A stretch of 64,000 nucleotides of DNA, taken from assembly GCF_040256645.1 (NCBI RefSeq), contig NZ_CP158281.1, positions 1,116,001 to 1,180,000 on the forward strand. The letters are read 5' to 3'. How positions within the stretch are numbered: position 1 is the first letter of the stretch; the number at the start of each line of letters is the position of its first letter. The position numbers were made by a program, and so were the translations under genes. Source of the DNA: Brevibacterium sp. CBA3109. GTDB lineage: Bacteria; Actinomycetota; Actinomycetes; Actinomycetales; Brevibacteriaceae. Positions 51,361 to 60,148 of the stretch are shown here, piece by piece. The notes under the pieces were generated by a model. The model saw only the letters and a list, made by a program, of their open reading frames with translations, ran no database searches and had not been told where the DNA came from.

Positions 51361-53379
51361 TCAGCGTGGGCGAGCGCCCCGGTTCTCGGCGAAGCGGTGG
51401 GCGAAGTCGACGAACCACTCGACGATGTCAGCCTCGGCGGCCGTGGTCCGATTCACCGCAGCGGGATCTCCACCTTGGAAGACTCTCTTGATCGGGACCT
51501 CCATGATCTTGCCGGTGCGGGTGCGGGGCACACCGGGGGCCGGAAATATCTCGTCGGGAACATATCGGGGGGACACGCGTGACCTGATCGCCTGCACAAC
51601 TTCGGTTTTGAGCGCATCGTCAACCTCCGTGCCGGGCACAGGGACGATGAACAGCGGCATGAAGTAGTCTCCGTCCTCGAGTTCGGCTCCGAGGACCATC
51701 GATTCGTGTACGCCCGGAACCGAATCCACGACCTGGCAGATATCGGCCGATCCCATGCGGATGCCGCCCCGGTTGATGGTCGCGTCCGAACGCCCGTGGA
51801 TGATGAAGCCGCCTCCAGGCACCTTCGTCGCCCAGTCGCCCTGCCGCCAAAGCTCCGGGAAGTCGTCGAAGTAGGCACTGCGGAACTTCTCTCCGCTCGG
51901 ATCATTCCAGAACATCACCGGCATCGACGGAAGCGGCTGTGCCATGACTAGTTCGCCCACCTCGCCCTCAACACTGGTGCCCGCGCCGTCGACGGTGCGA
52001 GCATCCACTCCGAGGTAGGGGCCCTGAAGCTCTCCGCTGTAGACGGGATCGAGCGGGTTCGAACCCAGGATTCCCGAGGAGATGTCGGTGCCGCCGGAAT
52101 CGGAGCCTACGAGCATGTCGGCCTTAACGTGCTTATAGACCCAGGCCCAGGTAGCCGTTGGCAGGGGTGAGCCTGTCGAGATGATCGTGCGCAGATTCGT
52201 CAACGAGTAGGATTCCTTCGGCGATGCTCCCGAGCGTGCTGCGAGTGACAGGACTGCCGCCCCGGTGCAGAACAGGGTAGCGTCCTCGTCACTGCATATC
52301 TTCAGGTGGCGGTCGGGGCGTTCGAAGGTCGGGGCGCCGTCATAGGTGATGATGGTGGCTCCGCGCATCATTGCATCAACCATGAGGTTCCACACCACCC
52401 AGGTCGTCGAGACTGCGAAGTGCACTCGATCGGTGGGCCGAACATCGTACTGGAACGCATTCGCCTTGAGCGCCTCGAGCACGATTCCGCCGTGGGAATG
52501 GACGATCCCCTTGGGCTTGCCTGTCGTGCCGGAGGAGTAGAGCACCCACAGCGGATGGGAGAAGTCCAGGATTTCGAACTTCGGCTCGGCCGGGTCAGAC
52601 ACGATCTTGCTGAACCGGACGCTGGGTATTTCGAGGCCGAGCTCGGCCGCGGGTATGGGGGAGCCCTCGCCTGAGCTGACCAGGGCTCCTGAGTCGACGA
52701 GGATGTGGTGGCGCACCGTTGGCAGTGCGGCGAGGATCTTCGGCAGCTGTGGCACCTGGTCGATGACTTGACCGTTGAACTCGTGTGCATCGACGGTGAT
52801 GAGGACCTTGGGTTCGATCTGAGCGAACCGATCCGCGATGCCGTCGACTCCGAAGTCGGTGTTCACCACCGACCAGATCGCGCCGAGGCTGGCGCTGGCC
52901 AGGAGGGCGACGACGGTCTGTGCCAAGCTGGGCAGGACAGCACAGACCGTGTCACCGGGACCGATGCCGAGGCTGCGCAGGTGCTTGCTCAGCGCGGCGA
53001 CCTGCCTACGCAGCTGCTCCCAGGTCAGAGCCTCCCGCGGGCGGCTTTCATGGAGGCCGACGACCGCCTCGGTGTCGGGAGTCGAATCGGCCTGTCTGAG
53101 AAGATTCTCCGCGAAGTTCAACGTGGCTCCCGGGAACCAGCGTGTGCTCGAAATCGACTCGTCTGTGCGCACGGGTGAGTCTCCTCGCTGACCGATGACG
53201 GCGAAGTACTCCCAGACCGATTCCCAGAATTCGTCGAGGTGTTCGATGCTCCATCGGTGGAGCTCGTCGTAGGAGTTCGTCGATACACCGTGGGTGTCCT
53301 GCAACCAGCCTTGGTACCGGCGGATCTCCGAGTCCCTGACTCTCTCTGCGCTGGGTTCCCAGAGCTTGTTCCTGTCCAT
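51361..53379 (-). CDS. aacS: acetoacetate-CoA ligase
   Basis: 672 residues, the length of acetoacetyl-CoA synthetases. LWEPSAERVRDSEIRRYQGWL and TRWFPGATLNFAENLL are typical N-terminal marks; the AMP-binding P-loop reads YSSGTTGKPKGIVHS, and the C-terminal lid has NRGGIRMGSADICQVV and the acylation Lys in RTRTGKIMEVP. Activates acetoacetate to acetoacetyl-CoA with ATP. Start ATG 53379 with AGGGAGCG upstream. Divergent from a monocarboxylate-type symporter, so the region may form an acetoacetate-use unit. Confidence 0.95.
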   Translation of the reverse strand: MDRNKLWEPSAERVRDSEIRRYQGWLQDTHGVSTNSYDELHRWSIEHLDEFWESVWEYFAVIGQRGDSPVRTDESISSTRWFPGATLNFAENLLRQADSTPDTEAVVGLHESRPREALTWEQLRRQVAALSKHLRSLGIGPGDTVCAVLPSLAQTVVALLASASLGAIWSVVNTDFGVDGIADRFAQIEPKVLITVDAHEFNGQVIDQVPQLPKILAALPTVRHHILVDSGALVSSGEGSPIPAAELGLEIPSVRFSKIVSDPAEPKFEILDFSHPLWVLYSSGTTGKPKGIVHSHGGIVLEALKANAFQYDVRPTDRVHFAVSTTWVVWNLMVDAMMRGATIITYDGAPTFERPDRHLKICSDEDATLFCTGAAVLSLAARSGASPKESYSLTNLRTIISTGSPLPTATWAWVYKHVKADMLVGSDSGGTDISSGILGSNPLDPVYSGELQGPYLGVDARTVDGAGTSVEGEVGELVMAQPLPSMPVMFWNDPSGEKFRSAYFDDFPELWRQGDWATKVPGGGFIIHGRSDATINRGGIRMGSADICQVVDSVPGVHESMVLGAELEDGDYFMPLFIVPVPGTEVDDALKTEVVQAIRSRVSPRYVPDEIFPAPGVPRTRTGKIMEVPIKRVFQGGDPAAVNRTTAAEADIVEWFVDFAHRFAENRGARPR

Positions 53380-53722
53380 GTATCGCTCCCTCTGTCCGTC
53401 TCGGTGCTGCTCTGTCCGTCTCGGCCGTCAGCGGTGGTGTCGTCGCGATAGGCGAAGCGGATGCACCGCGCTGAGTCGATTCAATGATGTCACGAATGCA
53501 CTGGTGAGTAGGGGTGCGAACGGCGGACTCCGGGCGCGCCCGAAATTCGACTGCATGATGGCTCAATCTGAGAAGCTTGTGATCCCTCTGAGGAAACGTT
53601 GTATGGTCACTTCAGTGCGGCACCGGCGTTCGCACACTGCGAGCGGCTATCAAAGCAACTCGGGGTCGCGCCTCCCAGGCGCACCCATCAGTTCTGTTCA
53701 GCGACACAATGAGGTGGTCTCC
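53380..53722. promoter_or_regulatory. 343-base divergent control region aacS/symporter
   Basis: No gene. It contains the 15-bp direct repeats at 53390 and 53410 in the aacS leader and a possible forward promoter around 53569-53600 (TTGTGA, then TATGGT with 19-base spacer). The forward frame that crosses the region is not protein-like. Confidence 0.45.
53390..53424. repeat. 15-bp direct repeat in the aacS leader
   Basis: CTCTGTCCGTCTCGG at 53390-53404 and again at 53410-53424, 20-base period. On the aacS sense strand each reads CCGAGACGGACAGAG. The first copy starts 11 bases from the aacS start codon. Confidence 0.75.
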
Positions 53723-53926
53723 ATGTTCGGCCTTCCGACGGCAACAGTCGTCATCATCTTCGGCATCCCCGCAATATGGGTGATCTACACGCTTGTCTTC
53801 GTCTACCTCTCCCGCGGTTGGAAGGCCGAGGACATCGCTGAGGACCAGCTCACCACAGCACCTTCCGGTCCATCCGCCCCGACGAACGTCCATCGTTCGG
53901 AGACTGAGAACGAAGGACTGGCATGA
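53723..53926 (+). CDS. small accessory membrane subunit of the symporter
   Basis: 67 residues: one membrane helix (TVVIIFGIPAIWVIYTLVFVYLS, ~8-30) and a short polar tail. GAGGTGG precedes the ATG; its stop overlaps the symporter start by four bases (ATGA). Small single-helix proteins coupled to SSS transporters in this way are common in actinobacteria and often needed for transporter assembly. Confidence 0.85.
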   Translation: MFGLPTATVVIIFGIPAIWVIYTLVFVYLSRGWKAEDIAEDQLTTAPSGPSAPTNVHRSETENEGLA

Positions 53927-55461
53927 ATCTCGAAACCTGGTTCCTCATCATCTACTTCCTCGCCATGGCCGGAATCGGCGTGTGGACGCTCAAGATCGGA
54001 GCCAAAGGCAGCGAAGGCTTCCTGCTGGGCGGGCGCAGCCTGGGCCCGGCAGTGACCGCGCTGCGCCTGCAGAGCTCGTCGATGTCGGGTTATATGTTCC
54101 TCGGCGCCGGCTCCCTGGCCTTCACCAAGGGCTACTTCTCCCTCTGGTATGCGATGGGCGACATCGGCGGCGGGGTCCTCAACCTGTCGATCCTGGGCAG
54201 ACGGATGCGCAAACTCTCTCAGATACTGGGCTCCCTGACCTCGATCGAATACCTCGAGCACCGGTACCCCTCGAAGTGGATCCGCGCGATCGCCGCCCCG
54301 GTCGCCGTGTTCTGCATCTTCTTCTACGTCATGAGCCAGTTCATCGCCGGTGGACGCGGCCTCGAGATGGTCACCGGCGTGCCCTATGCCTGGGCTCTGC
54401 TCATCGCCGTCGGCGTCATCGTCTTCTACACGTTCCTCGGCGGATACCTGGCCGTGGCCTACACCGACTTCGTGCAGGCCATCATCATGCTCATCGGCAT
54501 GACCTGGATCCTCATCGGCACCATGCAAGCCGTGGGCGGTTGGACTGCCGGCAATGACGCAGTCGGAGAGATCAATCCGAACCTGCTGACCATGTGGGGC
54601 CCCGAGGGCATCGGGTCCGTCCAATGGGGCGTGATCATCGGAGCGGTGCTCGTCTTCTCCATCGGCTACATGGGCTGGCCGCACGTTAACGTCAGCCACA
54701 TGGCGATGAAGCGGCCCTCGGTCGCGCGCACAGCGAGCATGTACGCCACCGGCTTCAACCTCCTGTTCATCCCCGCGCCCTACATCGTGGGCATCATGGC
54801 GCTCATCATCCTGCCCAACCTCGACAACCCCGAGCTCGCGGTCTTCGAAGTCGCGGACACCGTGCTGCCGAACTTCGCCGTGGGCATCGTCATGGCCGGG
54901 ATCATGGCAGCCATCATGTCGACCGCCGATGCGCTGCTCCTGCAGTCGGGCACGATCGCCAGCCAGGACCTGTTCCAACGCTTCATCAAGAAGGACATGT
55001 CCGACAGCCAGTCGGTATGGGTCTCGCGTTTCACGGTCCTCATCCTCGCCGCCATCGGCTACGTCGTGGCTGTCAACGACCCTCCTGCCGTGGCCGAGAT
55101 CGTCATCTTCTCCACAACCGTGCTCGGTGCCGCATTCGTTCCCGTCTACGTTGCCGCCGCCTGGTGGAAGAAGGCCAACGTTCCCGGCGCGCTCTCCTCG
55201 ATGGTCCTGGGCACAGTCTCTTCGGTCGTGTGGCAGCTGACGGGCCTCGTCGATGTCACCGGTGTCGATCCGATGGGAGTCGGCATCGTCTGCTCAACCC
55301 TGGCACTCATCCTCGTGTCTCTGGCCACGCAGAAGTCCCACCCGGTGCCGGCACACGTCGTCGCCGCGCTGAAGGAGACCGACAAGATCGGTGCCATCCC
55401 AGCACACATGCTCACCGGGCAGAACGATGCCCTGGGCGGGCAGGTGCCCAAGGATGCGTGA
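53923..55461 (+). CDS. sodium:solute symporter (SSS) family transporter
   Basis: 512 residues, 13 predicted helices. GSEGFLLGGRSLGPAVTAL and QSSSMSGYMFLGAGSLAF carry the Na+-site region of the LeuT-fold SSS family; GRRMRKLSQILGSLTSIEYLEHRY is the cytoplasmic loop signature and IMAGIMAAIMSTADALLLQSGTI the helix 8-9 motif. Composition is closest to monocarboxylate/proline branches. Next to acetoacetate-CoA ligase, so a ketone-body or short-chain acid substrate is a reasonable inference. Confidence 0.94.
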   Translation: MNLETWFLIIYFLAMAGIGVWTLKIGAKGSEGFLLGGRSLGPAVTALRLQSSSMSGYMFLGAGSLAFTKGYFSLWYAMGDIGGGVLNLSILGRRMRKLSQILGSLTSIEYLEHRYPSKWIRAIAAPVAVFCIFFYVMSQFIAGGRGLEMVTGVPYAWALLIAVGVIVFYTFLGGYLAVAYTDFVQAIIMLIGMTWILIGTMQAVGGWTAGNDAVGEINPNLLTMWGPEGIGSVQWGVIIGAVLVFSIGYMGWPHVNVSHMAMKRPSVARTASMYATGFNLLFIPAPYIVGIMALIILPNLDNPELAVFEVADTVLPNFAVGIVMAGIMAAIMSTADALLLQSGTIASQDLFQRFIKKDMSDSQSVWVSRFTVLILAAIGYVVAVNDPPAVAEIVIFSTTVLGAAFVPVYVAAAWWKKANVPGALSSMVLGTVSSVVWQLTGLVDVTGVDPMGVGIVCSTLALILVSLATQKSHPVPAHVVAALKETDKIGAIPAHMLTGQNDALGGQVPKDA

Positions 55462-56104
55462 GCACCCGGAATCCGGCTTCACCGGACAGGTTGAAGGGCA
55501 GAGCCAGCCCCGTCCGTTCGTTCCCGAGACGGCGCTGAGGATGGCACCTAACATCACCGACGCCGAGGCGCTCGCCGTGTTCCGGCGCAAGCTCCCCGGT
55601 GCCGATGCCGAGGTTCGATCCAGGTTCCATCCTTTCTGGTGGACGGTGTTCAATGCGCGCACGAGCAGCATCTTCCGGCGGAGAGAATCGTCGATGCGAC
55701 CCGGATCAGCCACAGCCGGTTCGCGATCGGCGGGGCCGGTGGCTGGGCAGCGGATGAACGTTCTGGTCAATGCCTATTCGGGCAAGGGGTTCATCGCCGA
55801 ATTCGAACCGCGGGGGCACGCCGTTCCCATCGAAGAGTGGCTCGATGCGTTCGAATCCTCGGATCAGGCAGGCGTCCGTCCCGAGAGCTCCGAGGTCAGG
55901 CGTACGGCTCGCTCGCTGGTGCGCACGAAGGTGCTCAAGACGGTGAAGCTGGGTATGGGGGTGAACATCGACGAAGTAGGGGAGCCTCGCGGAATCCTCA
56001 AACCCAATTGGGTGGTCACCGGCGCCAATGACAAGTACTCGGCTACGATCCTCGTCGATGGTCTCGACTCCTCCCACTACATTGTGCGGGTGGCGAAGCT
56101 CTAG
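55454..56104 (+). CDS. conserved hypothetical protein linked to the symporter
   Basis: 216 residues from an ATG overlapping the symporter stop by eight bases. The N-terminal 60 residues are polar; from ~100 on a compact domain has MNVLVNAYSGKGFIAEFEPRGHAVPIEEWLDAF and a C-terminal NWVVTGANDKYSATILVDGLDSSHYIVRVAKL. No signal peptide or membrane helix. I do not recognise a family. ATG 55541 (MAPNITDAEA) is an alternative start. Overlap suggests co-expression with the transporter. Confidence 0.65.
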   Translation: MREHPESGFTGQVEGQSQPRPFVPETALRMAPNITDAEALAVFRRKLPGADAEVRSRFHPFWWTVFNARTSSIFRRRESSMRPGSATAGSRSAGPVAGQRMNVLVNAYSGKGFIAEFEPRGHAVPIEEWLDAFESSDQAGVRPESSEVRRTARSLVRTKVLKTVKLGMGVNIDEVGEPRGILKPNWVVTGANDKYSATILVDGLDSSHYIVRVAKL

Positions 56105-56115
56105 ACGCGTACTCC

Positions 56116-56544
56116 TCAGCCCCAGTTCTCAGCATCGGTGATGCAGAACGGGTGGCCGGCTGGATCGAGGAGGACCACCCATGTCTCGCCGGGCTGAGGA
56201 TCGGCCCGTTCGGCCCCAAGCTCGACGCAGCGGGTGGCAGCAGCCTCGATGTCCTCGGCCGCGAGGTCCAGGTGGAACTGTTTGTGACCATCGTCGGGCC
56301 AGTCTGGTCGCTGATAGTCGGGGATGGTGCCGATGCCCAGCGCATGGCTGGGGCCGGTGAGCATGGCATAGTTCTCGTCTGAATACGCCACCGGCCAGCC
56401 CAGGACCTTCGACCAGAAGTCGCCGAGTGCGGCGGCATCCGAGGCGTCAAGAGTGATCATGGCCAATTTCGCGACCGGTGTGGCATCGGTGGTGAAGGCA
56501 GTGGCAAGGGTTTCGTTCATCTGTGTGTCAGTCATGTCTGCCAT
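56116..56544 (-). CDS. VOC-superfamily (glyoxalase-like) protein
   Basis: 142 residues. Two beta-alpha-beta-beta-beta modules: KLAMITLDASDAAALGDFWSKVLGWPV and KQFHLDLAAEDIEAAATRCVELGAE, ending in VVLLDPAGHPFCIT. This is the glyoxalase/bleomycin-resistance/dioxygenase fold; the substrate is not readable. Start 56544 or 56535. The divergent AraC start is only nine bases away, so the promoters must overlap the genes. Confidence 0.88.
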   Translation of the reverse strand: MADMTDTQMNETLATAFTTDATPVAKLAMITLDASDAAALGDFWSKVLGWPVAYSDENYAMLTGPSHALGIGTIPDYQRPDWPDDGHKQFHLDLAAEDIEAAATRCVELGAERADPQPGETWVVLLDPAGHPFCITDAENWG

Positions 56545-56553
56545 TCTTGTGCC

Positions 56554-57465
56554 ATGGACGATGTCGTCGCTAGGAAAAATCCGCCACCGGGGAATTCTCC
56601 TCCCGAACATTTCTACGGACGTGTGCTCAAACCGGCGGAGATGCTTCAGCACGCCCAGTATTCAGTGCCGGCCGCAGTCGCCGAGGGGCTACGTCCCTGG
56701 TTGAAGCGCTTATGGTCGGTGACCTGGGACCTGCCAGAGGGCGAGCGCTATCAGACGGCGACCGTATCGGAACCGGGGATCAACCTCACCGTGGAGTTCG
56801 GCGATATCCATCGGGCGAATACGACAGGCGCAGGCATCTGGCTGACCGGTCCGGTGACCACTCGTCGATTCGACGTCGGTCTCTACGGTCGTGGCGGTGT
56901 CATCGGGGTCAACTTCCACCTCGGCGGAACACTGGCGTTCGCGAACGAGGCACCTGCACTGATTCGGGACACGACAGTGCCAGCCGGCGACTGGTTTCAG
57001 GGGATTGATGAGGAACTGGGACTCGGTGAGCTACTGGACGTCGACCAGGTTCGCGATGCGCATCTGCACTCCGCCGCCGAGGTGCTTCAGGCCTGGCTGC
57101 TCACTCTGCGCCCGACGATGACCGAGGGATATGCCCGGTTCGCACAAGTGCTGGATCGCCTCGAGGCCCCGAGTGTGATCAGCCTCGGTGAACTGTCATC
57201 GCGCTGTGCAATGAGCGAACGGTCGCTGCAGCGAATGTTCCAGGAATACTGCGGTGTCGGGGTCAAGAAGATCCTCACTCGTGCCCGTGTCACAGATGCT
57301 GTAGCGACGATCGATCAGGGGTGGGATCGGTCGTTTGTCGAGCTTGCGGCATTGTTCGGTTGGTTCGACCAATCGCACTTCACAGCGGATTTTCACCGTG
57401 TCACCGGATACACCCCGACCGAATACCTCAGCGCCCGCGAGCGGAGCAGCCGGTCACAGCAGTGA
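56554..57465 (+). CDS. AraC-family transcriptional regulator
   Basis: 303 residues. The C-terminal ~100 residues contain two helix-turn-helix motifs (ISLGELSSRCAMSERSLQRMFQEYCGVGVKKI and FVELAALFGWFDQSHFTADFHRVTGYTPTEY). The N-terminal part has a cupin-like ligand domain similar to AraC members with an 'EFxxRC'-type region, rich in Gly and Trp. The start at 56554 has CATTCT six bases upstream (leaderless-like). Next to the VOC gene, which is its likely target. Confidence 0.9.
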   Translation: MDDVVARKNPPPGNSPPEHFYGRVLKPAEMLQHAQYSVPAAVAEGLRPWLKRLWSVTWDLPEGERYQTATVSEPGINLTVEFGDIHRANTTGAGIWLTGPVTTRRFDVGLYGRGGVIGVNFHLGGTLAFANEAPALIRDTTVPAGDWFQGIDEELGLGELLDVDQVRDAHLHSAAEVLQAWLLTLRPTMTEGYARFAQVLDRLEAPSVISLGELSSRCAMSERSLQRMFQEYCGVGVKKILTRARVTDAVATIDQGWDRSFVELAALFGWFDQSHFTADFHRVTGYTPTEYLSARERSSRSQQ

Positions 57466-57543
57466 ATCAGCGTGGCGCAGCTACGACTCTGAGCCAGTGT
57501 CGTGCAGCCGGAGTCGTTCCGGGCAGACTCGGGACGCAATCAT

Positions 57544-58986
57544 TCAGCGGCGTTTGGCGATGCCGATTCCCGTGTACCCGAGGATGATCGCGAAGGCGAA
57601 GCCGACATAGCAGAACACCGCCCATGGCGCGTAGTCGAGGACGGAGACTCCCAGAACGCCGGCCATGTACACGCCTGCCGAGGACCAGGGAACGAGTGGG
57701 ACGACGACGGTGCCGGAGTCCTCGAGCGTGCGTGAGAGGTTCTTGGCGTCCAGACCCCGGTCAGCGTAGGCCTGCTTGAACAGTTCGCCCGGAACGATGA
57801 TCGACAGGTAGGAATTGCCGGTCACCACGGCCATCGTGATGCAGGAGAGCACTGTGGAGAGGACGAGATCTCCTGTGCGCTTCACGAACTTCAGCAGTGA
57901 CCGGATGATGGTCTCGAGAGCACCGGACTTGGACATGATGCAGGCGAAGGCGAAGGCGCTGAACGCGATGAGGATGACACCGGTCATCGATGCCATCCCG
58001 CCCTGTGACACCAACTCGACGACGTCGGGGTCCAGGCTCTCGAGAGTCGAAGACCCGACCTCGAGCATATCCGGTGTGAATCCGTCGACTGTGGAGGCGA
58101 AGATCGATTCGAGGCTGACCTTCTGGAAGATCGCCGCGAGGATCCCGGCCACCAGTGAGGAGCCGATGACCGTCGGAAGCGTGGGCAGTTTGAGAACCGC
58201 TCCGCCGAGGACGATGAGCATCGGCAGGAGCAAGAGGACGTTGAAGGAGAAGAGGCTGTCCAAGGTCCCCGTGACCGCAGTGATCTGATCCGACTCGGTC
58301 CCGCCTGACTGCTGATTGATGCCGACGAAAAGGTAGATCGCCAGCGCCACAACGGTGGCCGGGATCGTGGTGTAGAACATGTGCCGGATGTGTTCCCACA
58401 AGGTGGTGCCGGCAGCGATGGGAGCCAGGTTCGTCGTGTCAGACAGCGGTGAGAGTTTGTCACCGAAGTATGCGCCGGCGACGATAGCCCCGGCCGTAGC
58501 GGCCAACGGAGCGTCGAGGCCGGCGGCGATTCCCATGAGAGCGACCCCCACGGTTCCGGCCGAACCCCATGATGTTCCGGTGATGACTGAGACGATTGCG
58601 GAGATGACGAAGGCGATGAGAACGATGAACTGTGCACTGATGAGTCCCAGGCCGTAGTAGATCATCATCGGAATGGTTCCGGCGATCATCCATGTGCCGA
58701 TGAGTATGCCGATCGAGATGAGCACGAGCAGAGCCGGCATCGCGGTGTCGAGCTTCTCTCTGATGCCGAGGAGCATCTCCTCCCAGGTCAGCCCCATTCG
58801 CAGTGCCACCAGGCCGGCGATGATCGCGGAGAGGATCAGCAGCGGTTCGGGTGCGAGCCCGAGAACGCCGTAGCCCACCGCCAGCAGTACGAGCATCGCC
58901 GCCAGGGGGACCAGTGACCAGCCCAAGGGTGGACGCTTATCCTTGACATCGTCGGTGAGAGTCGTCGTGTCGTGCTCGTGGCTCAT
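57544..58986 (-). CDS. nhaC: NhaC-family Na+/H+ antiporter
   Basis: 480 residues, about 12 helices. The family marks are GTSWGSAGTVGVALMGIA, GAYFGDKLSPLSDTTNLAP and the second-half VTGNSYLSIIVPGELF. Members exchange Na+ for H+ or act as malate/lactate-type antiporters. The ATG overlaps the iadA stop (ATGA), making it the last gene of the peptide-uptake operon; a role in returning the ions or amino acids released there is plausible but not shown. Confidence 0.93.
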   Translation of the reverse strand: MSHEHDTTTLTDDVKDKRPPLGWSLVPLAAMLVLLAVGYGVLGLAPEPLLILSAIIAGLVALRMGLTWEEMLLGIREKLDTAMPALLVLISIGILIGTWMIAGTIPMMIYYGLGLISAQFIVLIAFVISAIVSVITGTSWGSAGTVGVALMGIAAGLDAPLAATAGAIVAGAYFGDKLSPLSDTTNLAPIAAGTTLWEHIRHMFYTTIPATVVALAIYLFVGINQQSGGTESDQITAVTGTLDSLFSFNVLLLLPMLIVLGGAVLKLPTLPTVIGSSLVAGILAAIFQKVSLESIFASTVDGFTPDMLEVGSSTLESLDPDVVELVSQGGMASMTGVILIAFSAFAFACIMSKSGALETIIRSLLKFVKRTGDLVLSTVLSCITMAVVTGNSYLSIIVPGELFKQAYADRGLDAKNLSRTLEDSGTVVVPLVPWSSAGVYMAGVLGVSVLDYAPWAVFCYVGFAFAIILGYTGIGIAKRR

Positions 58987-60125
58987 TCGAAGGTTCCGTG
59001 GATCTGCGGTGTGCCGTTGCGCACGACCTCTCGCCCCTGGGCGAAGGCGAGCTGGATGGTGTGGTTGTCGTCGGTGAGGAGAATGTCGGCATCCGCTCCG
59101 GCACGGAGGCGTCCCTTGCGTTCGAGGCCGAGTACATCTGCCGTATTGGATGTGACGAGGGAGATGGCCTGAGACAGGTCCATGCCAGGCATATCGGCAC
59201 ACGCCCACACCTGGTCGTACAGAGTCGTCTGCTTGGCAACATCCATGCCGATGAGCCGCCCGTCCGAGTCGAACTGCGGCAGGCTGCCGTTGGCATCGGA
59301 GGAGAGAGTGAGACGGCTGAGATCCCCGCCGAGGTCGATGTAGCGTTTGAGGGATTCCGTCGTTGTGGACGCGGCCGTCATATCGACGATGGCGCCCTTG
59401 GCCGCCAGATCCACCGCGTCGGCCAAGAGCTCAGGGGACCGGGTGATGTGGGTGGCGTAGATGGCCTGCGGTGCGATCGGATACTCGTCGAGGAGTCGGT
59501 GCAGCGGGGCAAGGCGGGTCGAGTATGGACCGACGTGGAAGTGGGTGATTCCGGCCTTGCCGCTGAGCAGCCCACCGACATGAGACTGGCTGACGAGCTC
59601 GGCCAGAGCCTCGACGGTGGGTTGGAACGAACGCCGATCCGAGATCGCGACCTCTCCGACCCCGATGACCTTGTCGATGAGGACGACATCATCGACGACA
59701 GCACCGGTCAGCGTCCGTGCCGGGACCTGGTAGCTGCCGGTATAGATATAGGTGGAGATGCCCTCCGCCTCCAGCCCTCTGGCCTTGGCGAGGAGATCGG
59801 CGTGACTGCGGGTCACACCGTCGGTTCCCAGACAGCCGACGACGGTGGTGACTCCGGCGCTCACGATGTCGCTGATGAGGATCTCGGGGGTGCGGTTGGC
59901 GTACCCGCCCTCGCCTCCGCCACCAGCGATGTGGACATGCGGGTCGATGAAGCCTGGAGTGGCCGTCAGCCCCTGGGCATCGATGACGGTGGAGTTGGGA
60001 AGACCATCGAACGCCTCGGCGGGTAGGTCACCGATGAAGGTGATCTGCTGCCCCTCGATGAGGATGTCCTGCTTCCCGAGTCGTTCCGGGGCGCAGATAT
60101 CGGCTCCGCGCAGCAATGTCACCAT
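58983..60125 (-). CDS. iadA: isoaspartyl dipeptidase (beta-aspartyl peptidase)
   Basis: 380 residues, amidohydrolase fold with two metals. GFIDPHVHIAGGGGEGG gives the first His pair and the family-specific Gly-rich loop; the bridging carboxylate/Lys region is near YIYTGSYQVP, the third and fourth His lie in THFHVGP and YATHITRS, and the metal Asp in LSSDANGSLP. Hydrolyses beta-Asp-X dipeptides from damaged proteins. It is encoded between the peptide ABC importer and the antiporter; GGAGAAG precedes the ATG. Confidence 0.95.
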   Translation of the reverse strand: MVTLLRGADICAPERLGKQDILIEGQQITFIGDLPAEAFDGLPNSTVIDAQGLTATPGFIDPHVHIAGGGGEGGYANRTPEILISDIVSAGVTTVVGCLGTDGVTRSHADLLAKARGLEAEGISTYIYTGSYQVPARTLTGAVVDDVVLIDKVIGVGEVAISDRRSFQPTVEALAELVSQSHVGGLLSGKAGITHFHVGPYSTRLAPLHRLLDEYPIAPQAIYATHITRSPELLADAVDLAAKGAIVDMTAASTTTESLKRYIDLGGDLSRLTLSSDANGSLPQFDSDGRLIGMDVAKQTTLYDQVWACADMPGMDLSQAISLVTSNTADVLGLERKGRLRAGADADILLTDDNHTIQLAFAQGREVVRNGTPQIHGTFE

Positions 60126-60148
60126 GTTTCGTCTTCTCCTTGCGAGGG

